This document shows positions 36,213 to 44,785 of a stretch of 64,000 nt of DNA, one piece after another. A program made the translations under genes and the position numbers. How positions within the stretch are numbered: the stretch's first letter is position 1; every line of letters begins with the position of its first letter. A model generated the notes under the pieces. It ran no database searches and was not told the DNA's origin. It saw nothing but the letters and a program-made list of their open reading frames with translations. Source of the stretch: Planctomycetaceae bacterium (GTDB taxonomy: Bacteria; Planctomycetota; Planctomycetia; Planctomycetales; Planctomycetaceae); NCBI GenBank assembly GCA_021732845.1, contig JAKFUF010000013.1, positions 24,676 to 88,675 of the forward strand. Direction: 5' to 3'.

Positions 36213-37507
36213 GCGGACTCGTCTCCTGCCGCAATCAGGTGGCTCAACAGGAGCGTCTCGGCGTCGCGCAGCCACGCGACTTGACGGTCGCGATCCTTCA
36301 AATAGTCTCCACCCGTGCCACTCGTCTCCTCGGCCTCGGTCTCCGACTGCAATTCGCCTCCCACCTTCGCCGCGAGATCCGCGGTGTCGGGCAGGCTCGA
36401 CAGCACATTGGGATCCGCCACGAGTGCCGAGACATCGCGGAGCAGTTGTCCGAGCAGGTCCTGCCGCCCGCGCATGGCGTCCAGATCGAGGGGCGACTGC
36501 GTCCGAAAGTAGACTTTCTCAATCCAGACATCGTCGCCGAAGTCCGCGGCGAGACTGCGGATCTCAGCCGTGAACTGCTGCCGGGCGGCGTCTTTGGCGA
36601 GCAGGGCATGCACCGCGCAGCGCCCCGTGTACTCCAGCCGGGCCGCGACAAGTCGCCCGTCCGCCTCCTGAATCAGTTCCCGCAGACGGTCGCGCGTCGC
36701 GTCCAGCAGCGCATCCGCGTCGTCCGGCGGTTGCAGTGGGATGGTGACGCGCGACCAGCGGACGACATCGGTCTCCCGAAATTCCAAATTCTGAATCTCG
36801 CCCCCGTTGGTGTCGTTCACGGTCACCAGCAGGCAGCCCTTGCGGCCGGTCTCCCGCACGTGCCGTCCCTGCGTGTTGCCGGGGTAAATCACATGCGGCA
36901 GCCGATGCAGCACCGCATGCTCATGCACGTGGCCCAGGGCCCAGTAGTGATACCCCTTCGCCACCAGCTCCTCGACCGGACACGGAGCGTACGGCGCATG
37001 CTGCGTGTTGCCGCCAGTGTTCGTATGCAGCAGGCCAATGTTGAAGCAGCCCGCCACCGGGGCTGGATAGAGGGGGACGAGATTGTCGGTCACTTCACGC
37101 TTGGGATAACTCATCCCGTGCAGCGCGACTGGGAGCGTCGGATGTCGAACCGTCTCCGGCTGCCGGTGATCAAACAACGTTACATTCTTAGGCCAGGGCA
37201 CATGACGGGTCGCTTCCTCGACGGAATCGTGGTTGCCCAGGATGAGGTACACCGGAATTTCGGCCTGATCCAGCCGCCGCAACTGCGCGGCCGCCGCCAG
37301 GGCCGCCTGAAAGTCACGGACATCAGTGTCGAACAGGTCGCCAGCGATGATCAGGAAATCCACCCGCTCTTCCAGGCACAGGTTCACCACACGGTCAAAC
37401 GCCTGCCGCGTGGCGATGCGGAGCCGTTCGACGGGCGCTCCAGGGTAGGCCTCCAAGCCACGGAGCGGGCTGTCGAGGTGAATGTCGGCCGTGTGAACGA
37501 AACGCAT
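36209..37507 (-). CDS. YhaO/SbcD-like metallophosphoesterase (DNA nuclease)
   Basis: A 432-aa nuclease subunit, start ATG 37507 (MRFVHTADIHLDSPLRGLEA). Mre11/SbcD-type phosphoesterase motifs are complete: HTADIHLD (D8, H10), IIAGDLFD (about 50-57), LILGNHDSV (about 88-96), IGLLHTNTGG (about 164) and ALGHVHEHAV (about 199-208). A capping and C-terminal domain follows (about 260-432). The pairing and 4-bp overlap with the YhaN-like ATPase gene argue for a two-subunit repair complex. It starts the operon and has the inverted-repeat element copy 2 upstream. Confidence 0.9.
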   Translation of the reverse strand: MRFVHTADIHLDSPLRGLEAYPGAPVERLRIATRQAFDRVVNLCLEERVDFLIIAGDLFDTDVRDFQAALAAAAQLRRLDQAEIPVYLILGNHDSVEEATRHVPWPKNVTLFDHRQPETVRHPTLPVALHGMSYPKREVTDNLVPLYPAPVAGCFNIGLLHTNTGGNTQHAPYAPCPVEELVAKGYHYWALGHVHEHAVLHRLPHVIYPGNTQGRHVRETGRKGCLLVTVNDTNGGEIQNLEFRETDVVRWSRVTIPLQPPDDADALLDATRDRLRELIQEADGRLVAARLEYTGRCAVHALLAKDAARQQFTAEIRSLAADFGDDVWIEKVYFRTQSPLDLDAMRGRQDLLGQLLRDVSALVADPNVLSSLPDTADLAAKVGGELQSETEAEETSGTGGDYLKDRDRQVAWLRDAETLLLSHLIAAGDESA

Positions 37508-38010
37508 TGAGGGCAGCCTTGCGGTCTCTTGGGTACCAGTTCGCAATCCCGAATATTAACGCCTTGCCTGAACAAGTGAAAACTGACAGCACCTGAGATT
37601 CAGCGCTGCCCCGTTTTCAAAAGATCAGCCGGAACGCGTTAGCGTCCGGTTCCCGAACTCGCGCGATCACCGCTTCTTGGCGAGGTCCGAACCGGGGCCT
37701 AACGGCCTCCGGCTGATTCGGCTTCGCCGATTTCAAAAGCTGGCCAGCTCAGAACCGAGAGCGATGGCGGCATTCGTGATCAGCGTCGCCAGCCAGCGTC
37801 TGTCCGGCAAACTTGAGTCAAAATCCGAAAATCATGGACTCACCCATCGGAAACTGGCAGTCAGTCCGGTCATTCGGCCTGTATCAGCGCGGGGCGTCGA
37901 CTTGGATCGGCGATGCCCAAGTCGCCGAATAGACAGGTTGTGCCACGTCTTCCGGCGATGCGGATTGTGCTCCGCATGCCGCCCGTGGCTCACATCCGCA
38001 GGAGAAGTCG
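37508..38010. other. Divergent intergenic region containing inverted-repeat element copy 2
   Basis: A 0.5-kb gap between the YhaO-like gene and the protease gene. It includes the two-arm element at 37626-37715. The remainder, 37716-38000, shows no gene; one GTGGCTC word lies at 37985. AGGAG at 38000-38004 is the ribosome-binding site of the protease gene. Confidence 0.6.
37626..37715. repeat. Two-arm dispersed inverted-repeat element, copy 2 (inverted)
   Basis: Arms 37626-37652 (starts CAGCCGGAACGCG, ends GTCCGGTTC) and 37689-37715 (starts GAACCGGGGCC, ends CTCCGGCTG) with a 36-nt spacer. The arm order is reversed relative to copies 1 and 3, so the whole element is inserted in the opposite orientation. 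GGAACGC-GTTA-GCGTCC forms a strong hairpin within the left arm. Confidence 0.85.
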
Positions 38011-39228
38011 ATGCCGGACTCCTGTCCCCTGTCTGCCGCCCAACGCCTGCGGTGCCTCGCGCATGGATTACCCCACCCTGCCATTTTCCTCTCCCTGTGT
38101 CTGACGGCGGTGCTTGCCGCCGCGGCGCAGTGCGCGGAGCTGGCCAAGATCCGCTACAACCCGGATGCCGGAGTGCTGGCACCAGTGCAGATTGGCGAGG
38201 AACGGGTGATCGGGTGGCTCGACACCGGCTGCTCGCAGACCGTCTTCGATTGGTCCCTGCGGCGGCAGATGGGCCAGAAGATGGGCGAAATCCGGGCCAA
38301 TACGACCACGGCGGCTATTGCCGCCAATCAGTTTGCCGCACCCCGTGCCACCGTGGCCAAGCTGCCGATCGGCGACGACCCGGTGCTCTGCCTGGGGATT
38401 CCGGAAGTCAAAGCCGTGGCTGGCTGCGAACTGCAGGCGTTCATCGGCATGACGTTTCTCAAGCACAAGATCCTCCAACTCGATCCCGACCGCGGCGTCG
38501 TCCGACTGCTGGACGCTCTGCCGCCCGACCTGGGCGAGCCGTTTGCCCTGGGCGTGAGCCCGCAGGCGATCCCCACGATCACCATGCAACTCCCCGGCGG
38601 CGGCGAAGAGCAGTTCCTGATCGACACCGGGTTGTTGACCTACAACAGCGGCGACCTGAGCGAATCGGTCCTGCGGACGCTGCGCGCCCGCCGCCAGGTC
38701 ATCGATCTTGGCCGTGGACTGCGAACTGACGCGCACGGCACTTCGGTGCTGCAAAAGGTCGAAATCACGTCGCTCAAACTGGGACCGTTCCAGCATCGCC
38801 ATCTGCATTTCAGCAGCAGCACCCGCAGCACGATCGGCCTGCGGTTCCTCTCCCGCTACGTGGCGACGTTCGATTTCCCCGGTCAAACCCTCTACTTGCG
38901 AAAGAGCCGGACTTTCGACGAAGAAGACCGCCTGGACCGCAGTGGAATGCACTTCCTCCGCCGCAATGGCGAGGTGGAGATCGTGCAGGTCGACGCCGAA
39001 AGCCCCGCTGAAAATCAGGGGCTGCAGCCCGGCGACATCATCACGCACATTGATGGCGAACCGGCCCCCATCGGTGCCCTGCATCCCCTCCGCATGCGGC
39101 TCACCCAGGTCGAACACGCCGTCGACCTCTCCGTCCGCCGCGGCCAGCAGCAGCGGGCGATCCACCTCGATTTGAATTTTGTGCCACCCAGACCACCGCA
39201 GAACCCGACGAAATTCCTGCCTCAGTAA
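38011..39228 (+). CDS. Secreted two-lobed aspartyl protease with PDZ domain
   Basis: A 405-aa exported protein with an N-terminal signal region (FLSLCLTAVLAAAAQCAEL, about 26-44). Two retropepsin-like lobes each carry a DTG: WLDTGCSQTVFDW (D71) and FLIDTGLLTYNSGD (D205). A single-chain aspartic protease with two catalytic aspartates is therefore possible. A PDZ domain (about 310-390) follows, with VQVDAESPAENQGLQPGDII and THIDGEPAPIGALHPLRMRL. PDZ plus DTG lobes is a recurring bacterial arrangement of unknown targets. ATG 38011 has AGGAG six bases upstream. A strong hairpin follows the stop codon. Confidence 0.82.
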   Translation: MPDSCPLSAAQRLRCLAHGLPHPAIFLSLCLTAVLAAAAQCAELAKIRYNPDAGVLAPVQIGEERVIGWLDTGCSQTVFDWSLRRQMGQKMGEIRANTTTAAIAANQFAAPRATVAKLPIGDDPVLCLGIPEVKAVAGCELQAFIGMTFLKHKILQLDPDRGVVRLLDALPPDLGEPFALGVSPQAIPTITMQLPGGGEEQFLIDTGLLTYNSGDLSESVLRTLRARRQVIDLGRGLRTDAHGTSVLQKVEITSLKLGPFQHRHLHFSSSTRSTIGLRFLSRYVATFDFPGQTLYLRKSRTFDEEDRLDRSGMHFLRRNGEVEIVQVDAESPAENQGLQPGDIITHIDGEPAPIGALHPLRMRLTQVEHAVDLSVRRGQQQRAIHLDLNFVPPRPPQNPTKFLPQ

Positions 39229-39249
39229 CGACGCCTGACTCGACAGGAG

Positions 39250-39280
39250 CCAAGAGCCGCCAGTTTTGGGCGGCTCTTGG
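39250..39280 (+). terminator. Strong hairpin after the protease gene
   Basis: CCAAGAGCCGCC (39250-39261) and GGCGGCTCTTGG (39269-39280) form a perfect 12-bp stem with a 7-nt loop, 21 bp after the TAA. It lacks a long U-run but is the best terminator candidate in the window. Confidence 0.7.
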
Positions 39281-39669
39281 CATTGTTGCAGAGAGCGACA
39301 CAAAGTAGCCGAGTCACTCCGTGACTCGCAGCCCGATTTTCTCGACGGCGAACAATCCAGAGTAAGCGCCAGGGCGCAAGCCCGACGGTGAATCTCAAAG
39401 TCGTCGAGGCTGTCCGTGACTCGGCGACCTTGCTCGGGATCGGACGACCTGAAGCCCGCGGCCGGCGTGGCGGGAGGGCTTCAGCTCCTGCTGAGCCGCG
39501 GTGAACTCTTCATCCAGCGGGGCGAGATCCACTCTGAAAACCAGAGTCGTCAATGGCCCGGTTCGGCTCCCGTTACGCCGGTCGGCGCAAGAAAACGAAC
39601 CCAAGTCCTGCCAGGGCGGATGGAAAGGCACCTGGCACGACCAAGTGTCGCAATCCCTGCCAAGTCGGC

Positions 39670-39769
39670 CTATTCGCGTTCATTCGCGGTTCCAATAATT
39701 CCACGGACTGCCATCGGCCATCCGACCTGCGGGGAGAAACCGCGAATGGACGCGAATTCACGCGAATAG
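39670..39769. repeat. ATTCGCG-type intergenic inverted repeat
   Basis: Left arm CTATTCGCGTTCATTCGCGG (39670-39689, continuing TT) and right arm 39738-39769 (AACCGCGAATGGACGCGAAT, then TCACGCGAATAG). The right arm has one extra repeat word. The structure is analogous to, but different in sequence from, that at 5870-5991. Confidence 0.65.
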
Positions 39770-39854
39770 AGGCTGTTGGTTCGGCGGCCGGATCACGAGC
39801 CCTACAGGCTCAAGTCCGAGGGCACGCTGGCACCACAAGTCGGCGCGTCTCTTC

Positions 39855-39948
39855 GGCCTGAAAGGCCGTTTCTGTTAGCCGAGGCCGAAGGCGGCGGAGC
39901 CGCTGACGGCCTGGGGAACGGTCCTGGTGGAAATTGGCCCTTCAGGCC
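39855..39948. repeat. GGCCTGAAAGGCC / TTAGCC dispersed-repeat relic
   Basis: GGCCTGAAAGGCC (39855-39867) and GGCCCTTCAGGCC (39936-39948) bracket TTTCTGTTAGCCGAGGCC, a GGCGGCGGAGCCGC hairpin core and CTGACGGCCTGGGGAACGG. The layout resembles the known 'CCCTGAAAGGG...TAGCCCAGGG' intergenic repeats of planctomycetes and some other phyla. Assignment is from memory of that pattern. Confidence 0.5.
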
Positions 39949-39967
39949 AGTGGCATGCCCCTCGGCA

Positions 39968-40000
39968 GCAAGAAGCTCTCTGCGGAGAGCCGCTTCTTGC
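39968..40000. terminator. Hairpin in intergenic region
   Basis: GCAAGAAGC (39968-39976) pairs with GCTTCTTGC (39992-40000), with an inner CTCT/AGAG stem and GCGG loop. It could be a terminator or a structured leader; there is no U-run. Confidence 0.45.
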
Positions 40001-40026
40001 GTTTCGCGCGACGACAAACTTATAGT
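39997..40026 (+). promoter_or_regulatory. Possible promoter of the DUF1559-like gene
   Basis: TTGCGT (39997-40002) and TATAGT (40021-40026) with an 18-nt spacer. The -10 matches five of six consensus positions; the -35 is weak. It would give a leader of about 120 nt before ATG 40156. Pattern match only. Confidence 0.25.
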
Positions 40027-40155
40027 GACGGCGGAGTCTACTCCAAGCGGGGGTGGAACGTCCCGCGGAACATGCACGATCCGGTCGATTCTCCCCCCAT
40101 CCCCAGAGTGCGGAATCGTCTCGTGGCTGCCAATCAACCTTGAGAGGAAAGCAGC

Positions 40156-42183
40156 ATGATGAGGAATCTGCGTTGCGGGGTGTATGCGAGCCTGGCGTTG
40201 ATCGCCTGGGGGACGGTGGGATGCAGCAAGTCCCCTCCCCCGCCACCACCGGCCGCTGCGGCGGCTGCCCCCACGGTACCACCCGCTGCGAACGCCCCAT
40301 CCGCGCCGGCCGCACCAGCCGTCGCGCTGACGCCGCCGGTTGCTCCAACGGCTGGCCCGGTGGATGCCAAGCTCCAGCAGAAGCTGTTGGGCATGAAGCC
40401 AACGGACAAAGCGTCCGATTCGTTGCCGCCGCTCAAGGTTAGCGAACCGGTGACTCCGCTGGCTCCGGCGGCTTCAAAGATCAGTGTTGAATTCATTCCG
40501 GCCGATGCTTTTCTGGTGATGGCCGTGCATCCGCGGCGGGTCTATGAGCATCCGGTCATCAGGCAGCTTCGTGAGTCCCTTCCGCCGGATGTTGCCGAAA
40601 TGGGCGGCATGGGCGATGGCATGGAGCAGTTGGAATTTCTGAAGGCCAATTTCGGCATCGCGCCTGAGGGTGTCGACGAAATTCTTGTTGTTTTGGACAA
40701 GGATTTGCTGGATTCGGTCATGAACAATCCACGTGCCGCGCCGCCGGTGGGAACGATTTTTCGGACCAGCGCGCCGCTGGATGTGAATGCCATAGTCGCT
40801 CGGATTCTGAACGGTCCGATGGGTGCGAAGCTTGTGGAGCATGACGGTGTGGCGATGTTGATGCTGACCCAGGGCGGCCCCTCCCCGGCCACGCCGCCTG
40901 GAGGCCTGACGTTTCCACCGGAAGCCCCCGCGGAAGCTCCGGCTGAAGGCAAAGAGGATCCGGCGCAGCCGCCAGGCGGTGATCCGCCTGCTGGTGGCAA
41001 CGCCGCCGGGCCGCCCAAGCAGGAGACGATTGCCGTGGCGTTTGTGAATGACTCACTGGTGCTGGCAGGCACCGAGGCGGTGGTCCGCAAGATGATTTCG
41101 GCCCCGGCGTCGAAGACCGCATCGACGGACTTGACGAAGCAGGTCGAGTCGCTTGGCAACCCGCTGTTCGGGGTCGCGGTGGAATTGGGCCAGATCCACA
41201 AGCCACTGGAGTCGCTCCTGCCCGCGGCACCTCCGCCAGTCGCTTTGTTTTCGCCGTTCATTCTGAGCACCAGGACCGTCACCTTCAAATGGGATCTGGA
41301 TGGGGCCGAATTCCTGAGCCTGAATGTCGAGTTCGACAAACCCGAATCGGCGGTCGGACTGTATGGGATGCTCAACGGTCAATTCGAGAAGTCGAAGCAA
41401 ACGTACTCAACCTGGCGGAAGTTGGCGTCGGAACGGGTCGGGGCCGAGTCGATCGCGTTTCTAGATCAGGTCGTGAATGGGGCGGCGTTTACAAACTCCG
41501 ATGAGACGCTGTCGTTCGTGATTCCCAAGCTCAACGGGCTCGAAAAGCTACCCGAAGCCTTGAAGCCGTCCATTGAGCAGGCCAAGGCGGCCGCGGAAGT
41601 CTCGCGGAAGAGGAACAACCTGAAGCAGATCGGTTTGGCGATGTCGAATTTTGACGGCGACCACTCGCACATGCCGGCCCTCAGCGGTATGGGGAACAAG
41701 TCCATGAAGAATCCCGGATTGAGCTGGCGGGTGTACCTGCTGCCGTACCTGGACCAGACGCCTTTGTACAACGAGTTCAAACTGGACGAGCCGTGGGACA
41801 GTGAGACAAACAAGAAGCTCATCAGCCGGATGCCGAAAGTGTATGGATCCAGCCTGGAATTCAAGTCGAACATCCAGATCGTCACTGGTGAGGGAACTCC
41901 ATTTCAGATGGAGACGGGGCCGCGGGTCGCTGACATTGTTGATGGATTCTCTTCGACCATCATGGTGCTGGAAGCGGGCGAGGACGTGAGCGAGATTTGG
42001 ACGAAGCCCGGCGGACTGGTTTACGATTCCATGGATCCTTTGAAGTGCCTGGGTGCAGCCAAGAATGAGTTCCGCGCGGTGACTTTCGATGGTGCATCTT
42101 GGACCATCAGGGGCATTGATGGCGATACCTTCCTGAAGGCCATCCAGCACAGGGATGGTGGTAGATTTGAGTTCCCGGAGTAG
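40156..42183 (+). CDS. Lipoprotein with C-terminal DUF1559 (SBP_bac_10-like) domain
   Basis: A 675-aa protein. It starts with a lipoprotein signal (ASLALIAWGTVGCSKS, lipidated C about 23) and a Pro/Ala-rich linker (about 26-75). A middle domain follows (about 100-470, with FIPADAFLVMAVHPRRV and a proline/glycine-rich insert near 255-295). The C-terminal DUF1559 part is clear: RKRNNLKQIGLAMSNFDGDH, GLSWRVYLLPYLDQTPLYNE and DIVDGFSSTIMVLEAGE. DUF1559 proteins normally carry a type IV pilin-like N-terminus with the NLKQIGLAM helix; here a lipoprotein anchor and a large unknown domain replace it. GAGAGGA lies just upstream of the ATG. No GAGCCAC heptamer occurs in the gene. Confidence 0.82.
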   Translation: MMRNLRCGVYASLALIAWGTVGCSKSPPPPPPAAAAAAPTVPPAANAPSAPAAPAVALTPPVAPTAGPVDAKLQQKLLGMKPTDKASDSLPPLKVSEPVTPLAPAASKISVEFIPADAFLVMAVHPRRVYEHPVIRQLRESLPPDVAEMGGMGDGMEQLEFLKANFGIAPEGVDEILVVLDKDLLDSVMNNPRAAPPVGTIFRTSAPLDVNAIVARILNGPMGAKLVEHDGVAMLMLTQGGPSPATPPGGLTFPPEAPAEAPAEGKEDPAQPPGGDPPAGGNAAGPPKQETIAVAFVNDSLVLAGTEAVVRKMISAPASKTASTDLTKQVESLGNPLFGVAVELGQIHKPLESLLPAAPPPVALFSPFILSTRTVTFKWDLDGAEFLSLNVEFDKPESAVGLYGMLNGQFEKSKQTYSTWRKLASERVGAESIAFLDQVVNGAAFTNSDETLSFVIPKLNGLEKLPEALKPSIEQAKAAAEVSRKRNNLKQIGLAMSNFDGDHSHMPALSGMGNKSMKNPGLSWRVYLLPYLDQTPLYNEFKLDEPWDSETNKKLISRMPKVYGSSLEFKSNIQIVTGEGTPFQMETGPRVADIVDGFSSTIMVLEAGEDVSEIWTKPGGLVYDSMDPLKCLGAAKNEFRAVTFDGASWTIRGIDGDTFLKAIQHRDGGRFEFPE

Positions 42184-42251
42184 GGGGCATCTCCGCACAC
42201 CGGAAGCATTGTGGGACATTCAGCCCTGTCACGGCGAACCTATTGTTTCGT

Positions 42252-42268
42252 CCGGGCCGTTTGCCCGG
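42252..42268. terminator. Hairpin between convergent genes
   Basis: CCGGGC-CGTTT-GCCCGG, a perfect 6-bp stem in the 110-bp gap between the DUF1559-like gene and the hydrolase gene. Probable shared terminator. Confidence 0.4.
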
Positions 42269-42293
42269 TTCCGCAAACAGTGGGTGACGCACC

Positions 42294-43076
42294 TTACTGG
42301 CTCGCCCCCTCTTGGCCTACAGTCATGACGAACTCCTTCAACGCCTGGAAATACTCACGCCGGTTCATCCCCAGGATGGAGTTGTGGTTGCCCAGCGGGA
42401 ATCGAAGGAGTTGCTTCTGGGCGCTTCCACACCAGCGGTAATTTCGCTCGGCATGGGACATGTCGATCAGCCCGTCGTTCTCGGTGTGCAGGATCAGCAG
42501 CGGATTGGTGTAGCCGGAGAGTTTCTTCTGGTGGTCAAAAGTCTCGCGGGCAGCGGCTTCCACTGCGGCGGCTGTCAGGCCGGTGCCGGACAGGTTGGCG
42601 CGGGCGAGGAACCGTTCAGAAGGGGCGGCAATACCGCTTTCGATCACTAGGCCGGCAATGGTCGGCAGCCGGTGGACGAGTTCAATGGCATAGAGCGACC
42701 CGATCGATCGTCCGAAGGCGATCACCCGTTCGGGAGCAAGGCCGGCGGCGGCGAGCACCGCTTCGCCGTCTCCGAGCATGGCCGAGAGTTGGGCCTTGCC
42801 GGTCGAGGCCCCGTAGGCGCGGTATTCGACGAACAACGAGTTGAGCCCCAGCTCGGTCAGAGCCTCCGACATCCAAGGGATATAGTCGGCGACCGTCTCG
42901 CCGTTTCCATGAAAGTGGACGAGCGTCAGTTGATCGGCATCGGTGACGGTGCGATGGCACGCCAGTTCCGCCCCTTCAACCGGCACGGTAAATGGGTCGC
43001 TGACATACCGCGCCTGCGGAAACAGATAACACCCGCTGATGGCGGGGAGATCCAGGATGTTCGCGGGCGTGGACAT
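42294..43076 (-). CDS. Alpha/beta hydrolase downstream of fmdA
   Basis: A 260-aa cytoplasmic alpha/beta hydrolase, start ATG 43076. Oxyanion-side motif VHFHGNGETVADYIPW, nucleophile elbow AFGRSIGSLYA (G-x-S-x-G), acid in HTENDGLIDMSHAE and catalytic histidine in PLGNHNSILGM, so the triad is complete. It begins 41 bp after the formylmethanofuran dehydrogenase subunit A stop codon on the same strand. It is therefore probably the last gene of that operon. Possible substrates include thioesters or esters related to the C1/aldehyde module, but this is only context-based. Confidence 0.82.
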   Translation of the reverse strand: MSTPANILDLPAISGCYLFPQARYVSDPFTVPVEGAELACHRTVTDADQLTLVHFHGNGETVADYIPWMSEALTELGLNSLFVEYRAYGASTGKAQLSAMLGDGEAVLAAAGLAPERVIAFGRSIGSLYAIELVHRLPTIAGLVIESGIAAPSERFLARANLSGTGLTAAAVEAAARETFDHQKKLSGYTNPLLILHTENDGLIDMSHAERNYRWCGSAQKQLLRFPLGNHNSILGMNRREYFQALKEFVMTVGQEGASQ

Positions 43077-43117
43077 TGCTTGCGTGCCTTCGGGGAGAGC
43101 GCGGCCGCCATCGGCGG

Positions 43118-44785
43118 TCAAAAGCGTGCCATCGGAACGACTTCCGATTGATGCACGTAGCTCAGATCGACAGGGTAGTTTCTCCAGCGGATCGAGTAAT
43201 ACTTCTCGAACCAATCCTGGATCCCCTGCTCCATCTCCTGGTCATAGTCGGGGGTCACGTGCATCGTCTTACCCGTCAGCACTTCGCGGATTTCGCCCTG
43301 GTCGACCAGGATCCGGCCCGACTTGATGACTGTCCGCGGCAGTTCAAACATTGTCTCCTTGTTCTCGTGCGGCGTATAGATGGTGACATCCGCATCAGCG
43401 CCAACACCCAGATGGCCCTTGTTCTTCAGGTTCAGGATCCGCGCGGGGCCGGCGCGGGTGATGATGGCGATCTCGTTGAGCGTGTATTCGCGGTTCAGGT
43501 CCGCCAGTTGAGACCGTTCACGCACCAACGGGTGGCACTCTTTCAGGATGTCCTGGCGGTAGGTGCGGTCCATCAGCAGGCGGATGATCTGCGGGTAGGC
43601 CAGGAATGAGCCACCGTTCGGGTGGTCGGTGCTCATGACAACCCGCCAGGGGTCTTCGACCAGCAGATACCACTCGAGCCCAATGGCCCACTGCAGCGCG
43701 TGGACGAGCGATTTGTTCTTGTACTTGATGGGGGTGATGCCGCAACCCGACTCCATCTCGGTGTCGCCGCTGAACCACTTACCGCCATAGACCTTCGAAA
43801 GGTAATACCCCAGCGGCCCGTCACCGGTCATGCTGGTGGTTTCGCCAAACAGCACCTGTCCGACGTCAATGGTGAGGTTTGGGTGCGAATTCACATAGTC
43901 GGCGAGGGGGGCGACTTTGCTGTTGAACGTGTTTTCGTCCGCGTCGCCACCGCCGTAGCTGTGAAACTGGGCGTGGGTGATGTGGCCGCGGTGGCCCTCC
44001 AGCGCCTTCATGGTTTCGAGCGTGGTCGTCCAGTTGCCAGGCATGCCCAGGTTGTTGCAGTGGATGTGGACGGAGTGCGGCAGTTGGAGTTCGTCGACGG
44101 CCTGAGCCACGCCTTGAATGATCTGCAGGGGAGTGATGCCGAAATGATCGACCTTTTGATGCAGGTCGTCGACGTTGCCGGCCTGATGGGACTTCCAGAC
44201 TTCCACTCCACCGGGGTTCACCAGTTTTGCACCGAACCCTTTGGTCGAGGCCAGCAACCACCCGATGAACGCCTTGAGCCGCGCGGGCTCGTTCCGCTGC
44301 AGCGACTGCATCACATAATGGTTGTTCCCCATCAGGACATAAAAGCCCTTGTCGATGCAGGGGGTGTCCTCGAATTCCTCGTGGGCATGCCGGGCGCCGA
44401 GCGGGGGGATCGCGGCATCGAAGGCGGTGGTGTAGCCCATGCCGATGTATTTATAGCCCGTCGCGAACGTGCTGGGGACGCTGCCCATCGTGCCGCTGTG
44501 CGTGATGTTTGTCCGGTGTATCTGCTCGCCCTTGCGCTTGTCTTCCGGGCGCATTTTGCGGGCGACATTCACCTTGGGGCCGGCAATGTGGCAGTGCATG
44601 TCGATGCCGCCGGGCATCACGACCAGACCGGAGGCATCAATGGTTCTGTTGGGACGAACCGTGGGATCGGTGGGAGCCTCGACGATTTTTCCGTCAGCGA
44701 TCCACAGGTCACGCACCTGCCCATCAATGCCATTGGCCGGGTCATAGAGGGTGCCGCCGGAGATCTTTGTATATTCGATGGGCAT
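43118..44785 (-). CDS. fmdA: Formylmethanofuran dehydrogenase subunit A (amidohydrolase)
   Basis: A 555-aa amidohydrolase-superfamily protein homologous to FwdA/FmdA/FhcA, which interconverts formate plus methanofuran and formyl-methanofuran at a dinuclear metal site. Metal-site residues are present: H64 and H66 in IDMHCHIAGPKVN, the carboxylated-lysine candidate K187 in GFGAKLVNPGG, histidines in HSVHIHCNNLG (H240, H242) and ITHAQFHSYGG, and the catalytic aspartate in VVMSTDHPNGG. Further family blocks are YIGMGYTTAFDAAIPPLGAR and AGPARILNLKNKGHLGVGAD. Start ATG 44785 (MPIEYTKISGG) is preferred over the longer frame. Part of the minus-strand run with fmdB, fmdD and AOR, though 355 bp separate it from fmdB. 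Confidence 0.92.
   Translation of the reverse strand: MPIEYTKISGGTLYDPANGIDGQVRDLWIADGKIVEAPTDPTVRPNRTIDASGLVVMPGGIDMHCHIAGPKVNVARKMRPEDKRKGEQIHRTNITHSGTMGSVPSTFATGYKYIGMGYTTAFDAAIPPLGARHAHEEFEDTPCIDKGFYVLMGNNHYVMQSLQRNEPARLKAFIGWLLASTKGFGAKLVNPGGVEVWKSHQAGNVDDLHQKVDHFGITPLQIIQGVAQAVDELQLPHSVHIHCNNLGMPGNWTTTLETMKALEGHRGHITHAQFHSYGGGDADENTFNSKVAPLADYVNSHPNLTIDVGQVLFGETTSMTGDGPLGYYLSKVYGGKWFSGDTEMESGCGITPIKYKNKSLVHALQWAIGLEWYLLVEDPWRVVMSTDHPNGGSFLAYPQIIRLLMDRTYRQDILKECHPLVRERSQLADLNREYTLNEIAIITRAGPARILNLKNKGHLGVGADADVTIYTPHENKETMFELPRTVIKSGRILVDQGEIREVLTGKTMHVTPDYDQEMEQGIQDWFEKYYSIRWRNYPVDLSYVHQSEVVPMARF

Larger units (their letters stand above)
39229..40155. other. Repeat-rich 0.9-kb intergenic region
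   Basis: No convincing gene. In order it holds: a terminator hairpin (39250-39280); a GAGTCAC/GTGACTC palindrome near 39311-39327; an ATTCGCG-type inverted repeat (39670-39769); a GGCCTGAAAGGCC element (39855-39948); a long hairpin (39968-40000); and a possible promoter for the DUF1559-like gene. Short open frames are spread over both strands without domain features. Confidence 0.6.
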
